DNA from: Acidimicrobiia bacterium
Lineage (GTDB): Bacteria > Actinomycetota > Acidimicrobiia > Acidimicrobiales > Aldehydirespiratoraceae
DNA length: 44,120 nt
Assembly (NCBI GenBank): GCA_003231645.1
Contig: QIIW01000139.1
Coordinates: 1 to 44,120 of the forward strand
Direction: 5' to 3'
Shown: positions 31,997-41,500 of the stretch, piece after piece
Layout of the letters: each line of letters begins with the position of its first letter
Position numbering within the stretch: the stretch's first letter is position 1
Made by a program: the position numbers and the translations under genes
The notes under the pieces: generated by a model
What the model saw: the letters and a program-made list of their open reading frames with translations, nothing else
Databases searched by the model: none
What the model was told of the DNA's origin: nothing

Positions 31997-32827
31997 GTGA
32001 CCGCACTGCTCGCCATCGCCTCGGCTGTGATCATCGGCGGCAGCGATTTCAGCGGGGGGCTCGCCACCCGACAGGACTCGACGTTCCGGGTCACCGTTTG
32101 GGCCCAGCTCTGGAGCGGTCTGACCGCACTGGCCCTCGTGGGCCTCGTGTCGTGGTCGTCGGTCGCCACGGTCGACATCGTCGCCGGGGCGTTGGCCGGA
32201 CTGTCGGGCACCTTTTCGTTCGTGTGCTTTTATGCCGCGCTGGGCCGAGGATCGATGAGCGTGGTCGCGCCGACGACCGCGGTGGTGGGCGCGGTGGTTC
32301 CGGTGCTGGTCGGGCTGGCGCGCGGCGAGTCGCTCGGATCGTCGACCGCCCTCGGCATCGTGGTGGCGTTGGTGGCGATCGTGTTGGTCACCCGGTCGGG
32401 TCACGACAACCGAACCGATTCGAGGGCGTTGGTCCTCGCGGTGGTGGCCGGGCTCGGCTTCTCGATCTTCTTCATCGTGCTCTCCGACACTCACGACGAG
32501 GCCGGGCTCTGGCCCCTCGTCGTGGCCCGGGCCGTGTCGATTCCGGCGGTGGCGGTGACCGCCCGCGTGGCGGTCGGTTCGCTCGTGCCCGTGTCCGGGC
32601 GTTCCCGCCGTCTCGCGGCCTACACGGGAATCACGGAGATGATTGCCAACGTGCTGCTCCTCGTGGCCCTGCGACGTGGGCCGCTGGCCGTGGCGTCGGT
32701 GTTCGGCTCGCTCTACCCGGTGACGACCGTCGTACTCGCGTGGGCGATCCTGCGCGAGCGGCTGGGCCGCAACCAGATCGTGGGGGTCTGCCTCGCCGTG
32801 GCGGCACTGGCCCTCGTGGCCCTCTGA
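31997..32827 (+). CDS. EamA/DMT family transporter
   Basis: The 276-residue membrane protein has about ten helices in two five-helix repeats. The first repeat ends near VALVAIVLVTRSG and the second starts RALVLAVVAGLGF; the closing LYPVTTVVLAWAILRERLGRNQIVGVCLAVAAL is the typical EamA ending. Substrate unknown; members export amino acids and other metabolites. Its position next to the thiamine operon is divergent and may be chance. The GTG at 31997 begins MTALLAIASAVIIGG. Confidence 0.88.
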   Translation: MTALLAIASAVIIGGSDFSGGLATRQDSTFRVTVWAQLWSGLTALALVGLVSWSSVATVDIVAGALAGLSGTFSFVCFYAALGRGSMSVVAPTTAVVGAVVPVLVGLARGESLGSSTALGIVVALVAIVLVTRSGHDNRTDSRALVLAVVAGLGFSIFFIVLSDTHDEAGLWPLVVARAVSIPAVAVTARVAVGSLVPVSGRSRRLAAYTGITEMIANVLLLVALRRGPLAVASVFGSLYPVTTVVLAWAILRERLGRNQIVGVCLAVAALALVAL

Positions 32828-32848
32828 CCCTGCCGGCGGCCGTACCCA

Positions 32849-33487
32849 TCACATGCGGTCGAGCAGCTCCTTCTTCTTGGCCTCGAACTCATCGTCGGTG
32901 AGCACTCCCTGGCGACGCAGTCGGTCGAGCTTCTCGATCTGGTCGGGGATCGATGCGGCCGGCGGAGTGGCCTCGCCGCCGCGGGCGGCCTGTGCCATGC
33001 GCTGTAGCTTTCGGTTCTCGAGGTTTTCGACCTGACGGTAGATCTCGTTTTGCACCAGGCTGGGCCGGCGGATGTCGGTGAACGTCTGACGCCCACCCTC
33101 CCCGGCCGATTCGATCCCGAGATCGCCGGCACCGATCACCCGTTCGAAGATCGTCTGGCTGAAGAACACGGTGTTGATCCTGTCGAGCGGAATCTCGATG
33201 CCGTGCTTGGCGGCGATGCCACGTCGGGAGATGACCCGCTCGGAAGTGACCACGAAGTTGGTGGTGGTCCACCTGATGTAGGTCATGCCGAACCAGCCGA
33301 GGGCGGCGAGCACCAGCAGACCGACGATGATGTCGATGGCCCGAAACCAACTGGTGGTGAGCGCCGCGATGCCCAGCACGACCGCCACGGCGAGCGTGGC
33401 CGCCGATGGTGCCAGGAACCACCAGTGAGGTCTCAGGTCGAGCACGAGATCCTCGTCGTCGGTCAGAAGTTGCGAGGGGAACGCCAT
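32849..33487 (-). CDS. Membrane protein with bacterial PH domain and SHOCT motif
   Basis: The 212-residue protein has two membrane helices at about 26-45 and 50-70 (PHWWFLAPSAATLAVAVVLG, IDIIVGLLVLAALGWFGMTY), then a PH-like (YdbT/bPH2) domain beginning YIRWTTTNFVVTSERVISRRG and containing IPLDRINTVFFSQTIFERVIGAGDLGIES. The C-terminal 30 residues (IEKLDRLRRQGVLTDDEFE and following) form a SHOCT motif, an oligomerisation element. Role unknown. The ATG at 33487 has a TACCAT box 6 bases upstream and no ribosome binding site; a longer opening would extend into the divergent helicase gene. Confidence 0.88.
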   Translation of the reverse strand: MAFPSQLLTDDEDLVLDLRPHWWFLAPSAATLAVAVVLGIAALTTSWFRAIDIIVGLLVLAALGWFGMTYIRWTTTNFVVTSERVISRRGIAAKHGIEIPLDRINTVFFSQTIFERVIGAGDLGIESAGEGGRQTFTDIRRPSLVQNEIYRQVENLENRKLQRMAQAARGGEATPPAASIPDQIEKLDRLRRQGVLTDDEFEAKKKELLDRM

Positions 33488-33493
33488 GTCGGG

Positions 33494-33499
33494 ATGGTA
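33494..33499 (-). promoter_or_regulatory. -10 box for the PH/SHOCT gene (leaderless)
   Basis: TACCAT lies 6 bases before the ATG at 33487. Confidence 0.55.
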
Positions 33500-33547
33500 G
33501 ACGCAGGAGCCACCGCGATTCTCTTCCTTCACCGTGAACCGACTGGG

Positions 33548-33553
33548 TAGGGT
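33548..33553 (+). promoter_or_regulatory. -10 box for the UvrD2-like gene (leaderless)
   Basis: TAGGGT lies 6 bases before the GTG at 33560; no ribosome binding site. Confidence 0.55.
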
Positions 33554-33559
33554 CGGGCC

Positions 33560-35530
33560 GTGAACCTCCGACCAGACGATCCCGACGGGCTCCTCGCCGG
33601 GCTGACCCCGGAGCAACACGACGCCGTGACCACCAAGGCCTCACCGTTGTGCATCGTCGCCGGGGCGGGTTCCGGCAAGACGAGGGTGCTGACCCATCGC
33701 ATCGCCTGGCAGGCGGCGACGGGGATGATCGACCCCAGACGGGTGCTGGCGGTGACCTTCACACGCAAGGCGGCCCACGAGCTGCGCCGACGCACTCGCC
33801 GACTCGGTATCCGCGACGACATAGCCGCCGGTACCTTCCACTCCGCGGCCCTCGCTGTGCTTCGCCGCCACTGGGATGCCAACGCCAGGAAGGCACCGGA
33901 GCTGCTGACCAGCCGGCGGGCGTTCCTGGCCGTGATAAACCCGCGGCTCGATCGATCGACCGTGGCCGACCTCGACACCGAGATCGGCTGGGCCCGCGCC
34001 CGGCTGCTGACACCACAGCGCTACCCGCAGTCGGCGGCCGAGGCCGGGCGGCGACCGGCCCGAGGACGCGATTTTATCGCCGAGCACTACACCACCTACG
34101 AGGCCGCCAAGCGGAAGCGGCGGATGCTCGACTTCGACGATTTGTTGGCCCTCTGCCATACCACCATGCAACGTGACGAGAAGTTCGCGGCAGCCCAGCG
34201 CTGGCGACACCGACATCTCTTCGTCGACGAGTTCCAGGACGTCAACCCTCTCCAGTTCGCGCTCCTCGAGTCGTGGCTCGACGACTCGTCGACCCTGACC
34301 GTCGTCGGTGATCCCGACCAGGCGATATACGGCTGGAACGGTGCCGACCCCGAGTTCATCCGCGAGGTCGACCGCCACCTGCCGGGCACCACGATCGTCC
34401 ACCTCCGCACCAACTTCCGTTCCACCCCCGAGATCCTCGGCGCGGCCGGCCGCGTCCTCGACCGCGATCCGCAGCCGGCCGTGAAACCGTCCGGCGACCA
34501 ACCGTCGGTCAGCGTCCTCGAGGGAACCGAGGAGGCTGCTTCGGTGGCCCGTGCCGTGCGGGGCCGACATCGCCCGGGCGCGCCATGGAACCGCCAGGCG
34601 ATTCTCGCCCGAACCAACGCCCAACTCCTGACCATCGGAAGGGCCCTCGAGAAAGCCGGCATTCCCACCCGAACCCGAGGCGACGCCGCGTTGTCGCGCC
34701 GACCCGAGGTCACCGACCTGATCGAAGGGTGGAATCCCAAGACCCCCCTCGCCGCGGTGCTCGCCGACGAGAAAGTCGAGTTGAGCTTCGGTGACGACAC
34801 CGAGCCCGGGGCGATGATCGAGGCGTTCCTGGATCTGGCCCGGACCCACGTGGCACTCGACCCGACGGCTTCGGTCGGGGATTTCATGGCCGGCCTGCGC
34901 CGCGACGACCAGTCGTATCGTGCTGGTGATGCCGTCGAGTTGGCCACGTTCCACTCCGCCAAGGGGCTCGAATGGCCGGTGGTCCACATCATCGGCATGG
35001 AGCAGGGATACGTGCCGATCGCCTTCGCCCGGTCCCGGCGCGCGCTCGAAGAGGAACGCCGTCTGCTCCACGTGGCGGCCACCCGCGCCGAGTCGGAGCT
35101 CCATCTCTACTGGTGTCGCCGCCGGGCCAAGGGCGACTCGCTCGTGGAACGCGAGCCCTCGCCTTGGCTCGACGCGTTCATCACCGATACCGACGACACC
35201 ACGGTTTCGATGCCCGACATCGAGACGATCCGGGCCACGCTCGCACCCGAAGTCGAGGCCGCTGACCGAGTGCTTCGTGCCGTGCCGGAGGCGTTGTCGG
35301 TGACCGACGAGACGATACGTCTTCGACTTCTCGACTGGCGTTGCCGCGTGGCCCGGGCGTCGCTCGTCGATCCGACAGCAATCGTCGCAGACGACGTGAT
35401 CGACCTGCTGGTCAGCCGACGTCCCTCGAGCGTCGCGGAACTCCGCGAGGTCGGACTGCTCGGCCCCGGCCGGGCCCGACGTTGGGGCGCGGACGTGCTC
35501 GACCTGCTTCACGACCCAACCGAGCGTTGA
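33560..35530 (+). CDS. UvrD2-like superfamily I DNA helicase
   Basis: The 656-residue 3'-5' helicase shows motif I GAGSGKT at 35-41, Ia VTFTRKAAHEL, motif II VDEFQD at 222-227, motif III GDPDQAIYGWN at 250-260, motif IV TNFRSTPEI, and V/VI ATFHSAKGLEWPVVHI and HVAATRAESEL. The 2B domain is short. The last 70 residues look like an HRDC domain (RLRLLDWRCRVARASLVDP, then LLVSRRPSSVAELREVGLLG), the arrangement of mycobacterial UvrD2; its tetracysteine was not found. It likely acts in DNA repair or replication restart. Confidence 0.92.
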   Translation: MNLRPDDPDGLLAGLTPEQHDAVTTKASPLCIVAGAGSGKTRVLTHRIAWQAATGMIDPRRVLAVTFTRKAAHELRRRTRRLGIRDDIAAGTFHSAALAVLRRHWDANARKAPELLTSRRAFLAVINPRLDRSTVADLDTEIGWARARLLTPQRYPQSAAEAGRRPARGRDFIAEHYTTYEAAKRKRRMLDFDDLLALCHTTMQRDEKFAAAQRWRHRHLFVDEFQDVNPLQFALLESWLDDSSTLTVVGDPDQAIYGWNGADPEFIREVDRHLPGTTIVHLRTNFRSTPEILGAAGRVLDRDPQPAVKPSGDQPSVSVLEGTEEAASVARAVRGRHRPGAPWNRQAILARTNAQLLTIGRALEKAGIPTRTRGDAALSRRPEVTDLIEGWNPKTPLAAVLADEKVELSFGDDTEPGAMIEAFLDLARTHVALDPTASVGDFMAGLRRDDQSYRAGDAVELATFHSAKGLEWPVVHIIGMEQGYVPIAFARSRRALEEERRLLHVAATRAESELHLYWCRRRAKGDSLVEREPSPWLDAFITDTDDTTVSMPDIETIRATLAPEVEAADRVLRAVPEALSVTDETIRLRLLDWRCRVARASLVDPTAIVADDVIDLLVSRRPSSVAELREVGLLGPGRARRWGADVLDLLHDPTER

Positions 35531-35587
35531 TCGACTCCCGGGACCTTCGCGCCGACCCCCGGCCGGGTCCGAGATTCAGGCGTGTGG

Positions 35588-37714
35588 TCAGCGAGGGCGG
35601 GCTACCAGCACGACGGTTGCGTCGCACGCCTCGAGCACCGTCTCGGCGGTATGGCCGATGAACGGTCGGCCATCGACATTTCTGACCCGAGCACCGAGCA
35701 CCACGAGATCGGCGTTCTCGTCAGCCGCCACCCCGACCAGCGTCTCGCCTATCGAATCCGACTCCTTGATGACCATCCTCGGTTTGAGCCCCATTTCGGT
35801 GGCGAGCAGCTCCGCCGGCTTCATGAGCTCGTCGAGAACCGCGGCGACACCATCGTCGCGTTGCCGGGCGAACAGACGGGGCAGACGAGGGCCTTCGGGA
35901 CGGGCAACATGAGTCAGGATCGGCTCGGTGCCGAGTTGGGCCGAGATACTGAAGGCAACCTCCTGAGCCGATCTCGACGATGCGGTGCCGGCCACCGGCA
36001 CGATCACTCGGCCAAAAGCCGGCGGCAGGGGCCGATCGAGTCCTCTCGCCCGCCTGACTATCAACAGCGGTATCGGGGAGTGCAACAGCAACTGGTCGAC
36101 CATCGGCGAGTAGAGCTGCCCCTCGTGGCGCTCGGCCACGCCGACGACCAGCACGCCGTAGCCGAGATGCGACTCGGCGAGGATTTGGGCGGCGACATCG
36201 TCGGGGCCACCCTTGACTCTCTGCATCTCGACCCTGCGCTCGTCGAGCACATTGCGGATCACGGTGGTATCGGGCCAGTTACCGTCGTGGGCGACAGTGA
36301 TCACCGTGGCCGGGGCCTCGGAAGGCCATGCAAACTGGGCGATCTGCGCGGCGGCAATCGACGCAGGTGCCCCCTGGGAGGCCAGCAGGATCCGGGTCGA
36401 CTTCACCACGAGATTACGGCTGAGGGCCTCCTCACGGTCCAGCCGCTGCTGCTCTTCGGCCGAACCCCGCCAGTCGCGAACCACCAGGCGCAGACTCCCG
36501 GCCGCGAACAGGGAAGTCACCAACGGAACGATCACGATCACCGTGTAGGCGGTCTCGCTGAACACACCGAGGGTCAGACCCACCGACGCGATCACGATCT
36601 CGAGCGCACCGCGGGCGTTGAGCCCCGCGCCGAGCGCAACCGATGCCCTCGCCGATTGGCCGGCCAACCGGCCGCCCAGGAATGCCCCGGCAAACTTGGC
36701 ACCGATGGCCACCGCCACCACCAGCAACGCCCACCCCTCGGCGCTGTGCTTGGACAGCAGCCCGAGATCGACACGTAGTCCGGCGGTGGCAAAGAACACC
36801 GGTGCCAGAAAGCTGGTGGTGAGCGCCTCGATGTAGTGGAGTACGTCGCTCTGCTGGAAACGGGACCTGTGGAGCACCACGCCGGCCACAAACGCTCCGA
36901 GAACCGCCTCGATACCAAGCGCCTGGGTGGCCACGCCGAACGCCAGCATCGTGAACACGGCCACTGTCATGGCCCCACTGATGTTGGGGCCCTCTCGTCG
37001 CACGAAACGCAAGGATCGGTCGACCACCCTCTGGCCGATGGTCATCACCACGACCAGAAAGACCGCCAGTCCCCCGATTGTCTTGATGATCCCACTGATG
37101 GAGACGTCACCTTCGATGGCGAACCCGGAGAACACCGCGAGCATCAACCAGCCCACCACGTCGTTGGCCATGCCGGCGGCGACAGTGATCTGACCGAAAT
37201 CGCGCCGCATGAGGCCGAGTTCCGACAGGATCTTGGCGATCACCGCCAGCGCCGACACCGAGAGGGCCGAGGCCACGAACAAGGCGAACACGGTCCGATC
37301 GCTGTGGGGGCCGATGAACGACCCGGGCAGCACAAAGCCGACGATGAGTCCACCGATCAGCGGCACGACGATGCTGAACCCGGTGACGAGCGCGGCGGCC
37401 CGCCCGAGCTTGGAGATCAACTCCAGGTCGGTCTCGAACCCCGCAGTGACCAGAAGCAGCGCCACCCCGAGCCAGCTCACCGCGAACAGCGCCCCCGAGG
37501 AAATCTCGAGATCAGGCAGGAACCAACGAAAACCCGAGGGCCACACCCGTCCGAAAATCGACGGTCCGAGAATCACGCCGGCCGCGAGTTCGCCGACGAC
37601 CGACGGCAGGTTGATGCGTCGCATCAGGTAGCCGCAGGCGCGGGCCATGGCCACCAACGCGAGGAGCTGTGTCCAGAAGACCAGCAGTTCGTGCTCGTTG
37701 AGGGGAGTCAGCAC
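35588..37714 (-). CDS. CPA2 cation:proton antiporter with C-terminal stress-protein domains
   Basis: The 708-residue protein has an N-terminal membrane domain of about 12 helices (roughly 10-420) with CPA2 marks: LPSVVGELAAGVILGPSIFG, FALFVASALSVSALAVIAKIL and a GLNARGALEIVIASVGL segment that is typical of the NapA/KefB group. After residue ~435 come two UspA-like domains in tandem (RILLASQGAPAS and RVIVPVAGTASS starts; the last has VVLGARVRNVDGRPFIGHTAE). They may sense nucleotides. Ion (Na+, K+) is unknown. GTG start with GGAGC 8 bases upstream, 3 bases after the exonuclease III stop. Confidence 0.9.
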   Translation of the reverse strand: MLTPLNEHELLVFWTQLLALVAMARACGYLMRRINLPSVVGELAAGVILGPSIFGRVWPSGFRWFLPDLEISSGALFAVSWLGVALLLVTAGFETDLELISKLGRAAALVTGFSIVVPLIGGLIVGFVLPGSFIGPHSDRTVFALFVASALSVSALAVIAKILSELGLMRRDFGQITVAAGMANDVVGWLMLAVFSGFAIEGDVSISGIIKTIGGLAVFLVVVMTIGQRVVDRSLRFVRREGPNISGAMTVAVFTMLAFGVATQALGIEAVLGAFVAGVVLHRSRFQQSDVLHYIEALTTSFLAPVFFATAGLRVDLGLLSKHSAEGWALLVVAVAIGAKFAGAFLGGRLAGQSARASVALGAGLNARGALEIVIASVGLTLGVFSETAYTVIVIVPLVTSLFAAGSLRLVVRDWRGSAEEQQRLDREEALSRNLVVKSTRILLASQGAPASIAAAQIAQFAWPSEAPATVITVAHDGNWPDTTVIRNVLDERRVEMQRVKGGPDDVAAQILAESHLGYGVLVVGVAERHEGQLYSPMVDQLLLHSPIPLLIVRRARGLDRPLPPAFGRVIVPVAGTASSRSAQEVAFSISAQLGTEPILTHVARPEGPRLPRLFARQRDDGVAAVLDELMKPAELLATEMGLKPRMVIKESDSIGETLVGVAADENADLVVLGARVRNVDGRPFIGHTAETVLEACDATVVLVARPR

Positions 37715-37717
37715 GCT

Positions 37718-38500
37718 TCAGCGCTCCACGATCATGAACACCGGGGCATGGTCGCTGGGCGGGTCGTTCTTGGGGCCCTTGCGTTCGTTGCGATCGATCA
37801 GCACGGCGCTCGTGGCATCGGCCATCGACCGCGACACCATCATCAGGTCGATCCTCATGCCCTCACGTTTGTGGAATGCGCCACCGCGGTAGTCCCACCA
37901 GGAGAAGAGCCCGTCCTCCGGGTGGTGTTCGCGGAACACATCGACCAGACCCCAGTCGACCAAGGCCGCCAGACGGTCGCGCTCGGCCGCGCTCACGTGA
38001 GTGGAACCCTCGAATCGGGTCGGATCATGGACATCGATGTCGGCGGGGGCGACGTTGAAGTCGCCGCAGACGACGATGTCGTCCGAGGCTTCGCACGTGC
38101 GGTCCAGCGTGCTGCGCAGGCGATCGAGCCAACTCAGCTTGTAGTGATAGTGATCGTGGTCGAGCGAGCGGCCGTTGGGCACGTAGCAGGTCGCCATCCT
38201 CACGCCACCACACGTCGCCCAGGCGACGCGGGCGTCGGGATCGGGCTCATCGCCGGCGGCGAAGCCGGCCTGCGGATCCTCGAGACCGACCCGGCTGAGG
38301 ATGGCGACGCCGTTCCACCGTCCCTCGCCATGGTGAAACGTCTCGTAGCCGAGGGCCTCGAAGGTGAGCGCCGGGAAGGCGTCGTCGGCGAGTTTCGTTT
38401 CCTGGAGGCACAGAACATCGGGATGGAAGTTGGCCAGCCACCGCTCGACGCGTGAGAGGCGCGCGTTGAGCGAGTTGACGTTCCAGGTGGCCAGGAGCAT
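37718..38500 (-). CDS. xth: Exodeoxyribonuclease III
   Basis: The 260-residue protein is an AP endonuclease/3'-5' exonuclease of the ExoIII family. It has TWNVNSLNARL (catalytic Asn), LQETKL (metal Glu), YVPNGRSLD, VVCGDFNVAP (Asp and Asn), RIDLMM and the final SDHAPVF (Asp-His). All catalytic positions are present. The ATG at 38500 has TATGGT 6 bases upstream and no ribosome binding site; the longer in-frame opening to 38824 is antisense to kgd. It is followed by the antiporter gene with a 3-base gap. Confidence 0.95.
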   Translation of the reverse strand: MLLATWNVNSLNARLSRVERWLANFHPDVLCLQETKLADDAFPALTFEALGYETFHHGEGRWNGVAILSRVGLEDPQAGFAAGDEPDPDARVAWATCGGVRMATCYVPNGRSLDHDHYHYKLSWLDRLRSTLDRTCEASDDIVVCGDFNVAPADIDVHDPTRFEGSTHVSAAERDRLAALVDWGLVDVFREHHPEDGLFSWWDYRGGAFHKREGMRIDLMMVSRSMADATSAVLIDRNERKGPKNDPPSDHAPVFMIVER

Positions 38501-38506
38501 CGCCAG

Positions 38507-38512
38507 ACCATA
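38507..38512 (-). promoter_or_regulatory. -10 box for exonuclease III (leaderless)
   Basis: TATGGT lies 6 bases before the ATG at 38500. Confidence 0.6.
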
Positions 38513-38562
38513 CAACGCACCCGCGATCGGGGCGCAGAGTCCGCGGGCCCGGATCGCCGACT

Positions 38563-38568
38563 TACAAT
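38563..38568 (+). promoter_or_regulatory. -10 box for kgd (leaderless)
   Basis: TACAAT lies 6 bases before the ATG at 38575. The GTG one codon earlier is disfavoured for this reason. Confidence 0.6.
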
Positions 38569-38574
38569 TCGGTG

Positions 38575-41500
38575 ATGCCCGAAGCCACTGACCCCACCAT
38601 CGCGCTCGGCCCCAACGCCTGGCTGGTTGACGAGATGAGAAGCCGATGGGCGGCCGATCCTGCCTCGGTCGATCCGCTGTGGCGGGCCGAGTTCGAGCGC
38701 ACCGCCGGCAACCCGTCCCCCGAGTCCCGCCCGACCACCATCGACACCAGTGCCACTGTGGTGAGCCCGCCACCCGCCGATCCTCCCGCATCACGCACCC
38801 CAGCCGGAAATGTCGAGCCCTCACCCACGGCCGCCTCCACCGAGGCCTCCGCCGACAGGCCCGGAGATCAGATCCGGGGCGTGGGTGCTCGCATCGTCAC
38901 CAACATGGAGGCCAGCCTCGAAGTCCCCACCGCCACGAGCTTCCGCGAGGTCCCGGCGAAACTCCTCGAGGTCAATCGCAAGATCATCAACGGCTACCTC
39001 GGACGCAAGCAGGGCGGCAGGGTCTCGTTCACCCACATCATCGGCTACGCAATCGTCCGAGCGATCGTCGACGAGATGCCGGCGATGGGCAACTCGTTCG
39101 CCCATGGTCCCGACGGCGAGCCTCGTATCATCCGCCACCCCCATCTGGGCCTCGGGATCGCCGTCGACGTCGAGAAGGCCGACGGCTCTCGCACCCTGAT
39201 GGTCCCGTGCATCCGCGACGCCGACACCCTCGACTTCAAGGGTTTCCACACCACCTACGAGGGCCTCATCGCCAAGGTTCGTTCCAACCGACTGAGCCCC
39301 GACGACTTCGCCGGCACCACCGTGACGCTCACCAATCCGGGCACCATCGGTACCCGCCAATCGGTGCCCCGTCTCATGCCGGGGCAGGGCCTCATCGTCG
39401 GGGCCGGTTCGATCGCATTCCCCGCCGAGTTTCAGGCCGCCGACCCCGCCAAGCTGGCCGAGCTGGGCGTGTCGAAGGTCATGACACTCAGTTCGACCTA
39501 TGACCACCGCATCATCCAGGGCGCCGAATCGGGCATGTTCCTCAAGAAGGTTCACGAACTGCTGCTCGGCGAAGACGGCTTCTACGAACGGATCTTTCGA
39601 TCACTCGGCGTGCCGTACGAGGCGGTCAGGTGGAGGCGCGACATCAACCCGGTCGACCGTGAGACCGGCATGCTCGAAAAGCAGGCTCAGGTCAGCTCAC
39701 TGATCAACATGCACCGCGTACGCGGTCATCTGATCGCCGACCTCGATCCGCTGCGACTCAAACAGCCGAAGATGCACGCCGAACTCGACCCGGCTGCCTA
39801 CGGACTCACCATCTGGGATCTCGACCGCGAGTTTCTCACCGGTGGCCACGCCGGCGGCTACGCACCGGTCGGGGGGCATCACAAGATGACGCTCGGCGAC
39901 CTGCTGGGCGTGCTGCGCGACGCGTACTGCCGCACCATCGGCGTCGAGTTCATGCACATACAGAATCCGGTCGAGAAGCGCTGGATCCAGGAGATGGTCG
40001 AGGGCACCGACCGGTCGATCACCGCCGACGAGCAGCTCCACATCCTTCATCGCCTGAACGCGGCGGAGGCACTCGAGACCTTCCTCGGCACCAAGTACGT
40101 CGGCCAGAAACGGTTCGGCCTCGAAGGGGCCGAGAGCGCGATTCCGCTTCTCGACGCGCTTCTCGACATCGCCGCGGATGCCGGCATCGCCGATTGCCTG
40201 ATCGGCATGGCCCACCGAGGCCGGCTCAACGTATTGGTCAACATCGTCGGCAAGCGATACGGGCAGCTGTTCAGCGAGTTCGAGGGCAGTATCGACGACG
40301 GCATGATCCAAGGCTCCGGTGACGTGAAATATCACCTCGGCCAGACCGGCGAGTTCACGAGCAGAGCCGGCAACACCATCCCGGTCGAGGTCGCCGCCAA
40401 CCCGTCGCATCTCGAAGCGGTCGATCCGGTGGTGGTCGGTATGGCCAGGGCGCGTCTCGACGAGATCGACCCCGGGACCGACCACACGACATTCCCGGTG
40501 CTGCCATTGCAGATCCACGGCGACTCGGCCTTCGCCGGACAGGGCGTGGTGGCCGAGACCCTCAACCTGTCACAGGTCCATGGCTACCGCGTCGGCGGCA
40601 CCGTCCACCTGATCATCAACAACCAGCTCGGGTTCACCACCACCCCCGACATGGCCCGCACCGGCGTCTACCCGACCGACGTCGCCAAGATGATCCAGGC
40701 ACCCGTGTTCCACGTCAACGGCGATGACCCCGAGGCCTGTGTGCGAGTGGCCCGCATGGCGTTCACCTACCGCCAGCAGTTTCACAAGGACGTCGTGATC
40801 GACATGGTCTGCTACCGGCGCCACGGCCACAACGAAGGTGACGATCCGAGCTACACCCTCCCCGACATGTACCGCCGAATCGACTCGCGCCCCACCGTGC
40901 GCGAGCAGTACACCGCATCGTTGGTGAAGCGCGGCGACCTCACGCCGGCCGAGGAAGAAGAAGCGCTCGCCGACTTCAAGGCCCGACTCCAGTCTGCCCT
41001 CGACGAGACCCGCGATCAGGCCCCCGATCCGTCGACCAAGGCCCTTCCCCAGGCTCCGGCCGCGGGGGTCCTGGCTCATCTCGACACGGCCATCGACAGG
41101 GTCGCCGTCGATCGCATCTACGCCGCGCTCAGCACACCCCCCGAGGGATTCACGGTCCACCCGAAGTTGGCCCGCCAGTTCACGGCGCGCGACAAGCTGT
41201 TCGACTCGGGTCAGATCGACTGGGCCCTCGGCGAGGCCATGGCGTTCGGATCCCTGCTGCTCGACGGCACCTCGATCAGGCTCGCCGGGCAGGACTCGCG
41301 GCGCGGCACCTTCTCGCATCGTCACTCCACCCTGGTCGACTACGAAACCGGCGACGAGCACGTTCCCCTCTCCACTCTCGCCGGACCCGAATCGCACCTC
41401 TGGATCTACGACTCGATCCTCTCGGAGTACGCCGCGCTTGGTTTCGAGTTCGGCTATTCGGTGGCGAACCAGGACGCCCTCGTGATCTGGGAGGCACAGT

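Noticed and set aside
33641..35512. Minus-strand open frame of 623 codons opposite the UvrD2-like gene
   Set aside because: The plus-strand frame has all helicase motifs; the opposite frame has none and is rich in His, Arg and Gly as expected for a mirror frame.
38501..38824. Longer exonuclease III start
   Set aside because: The extra residues are antisense to the kgd N-terminus, and the proper ATG has a -10 box at 6 bases.
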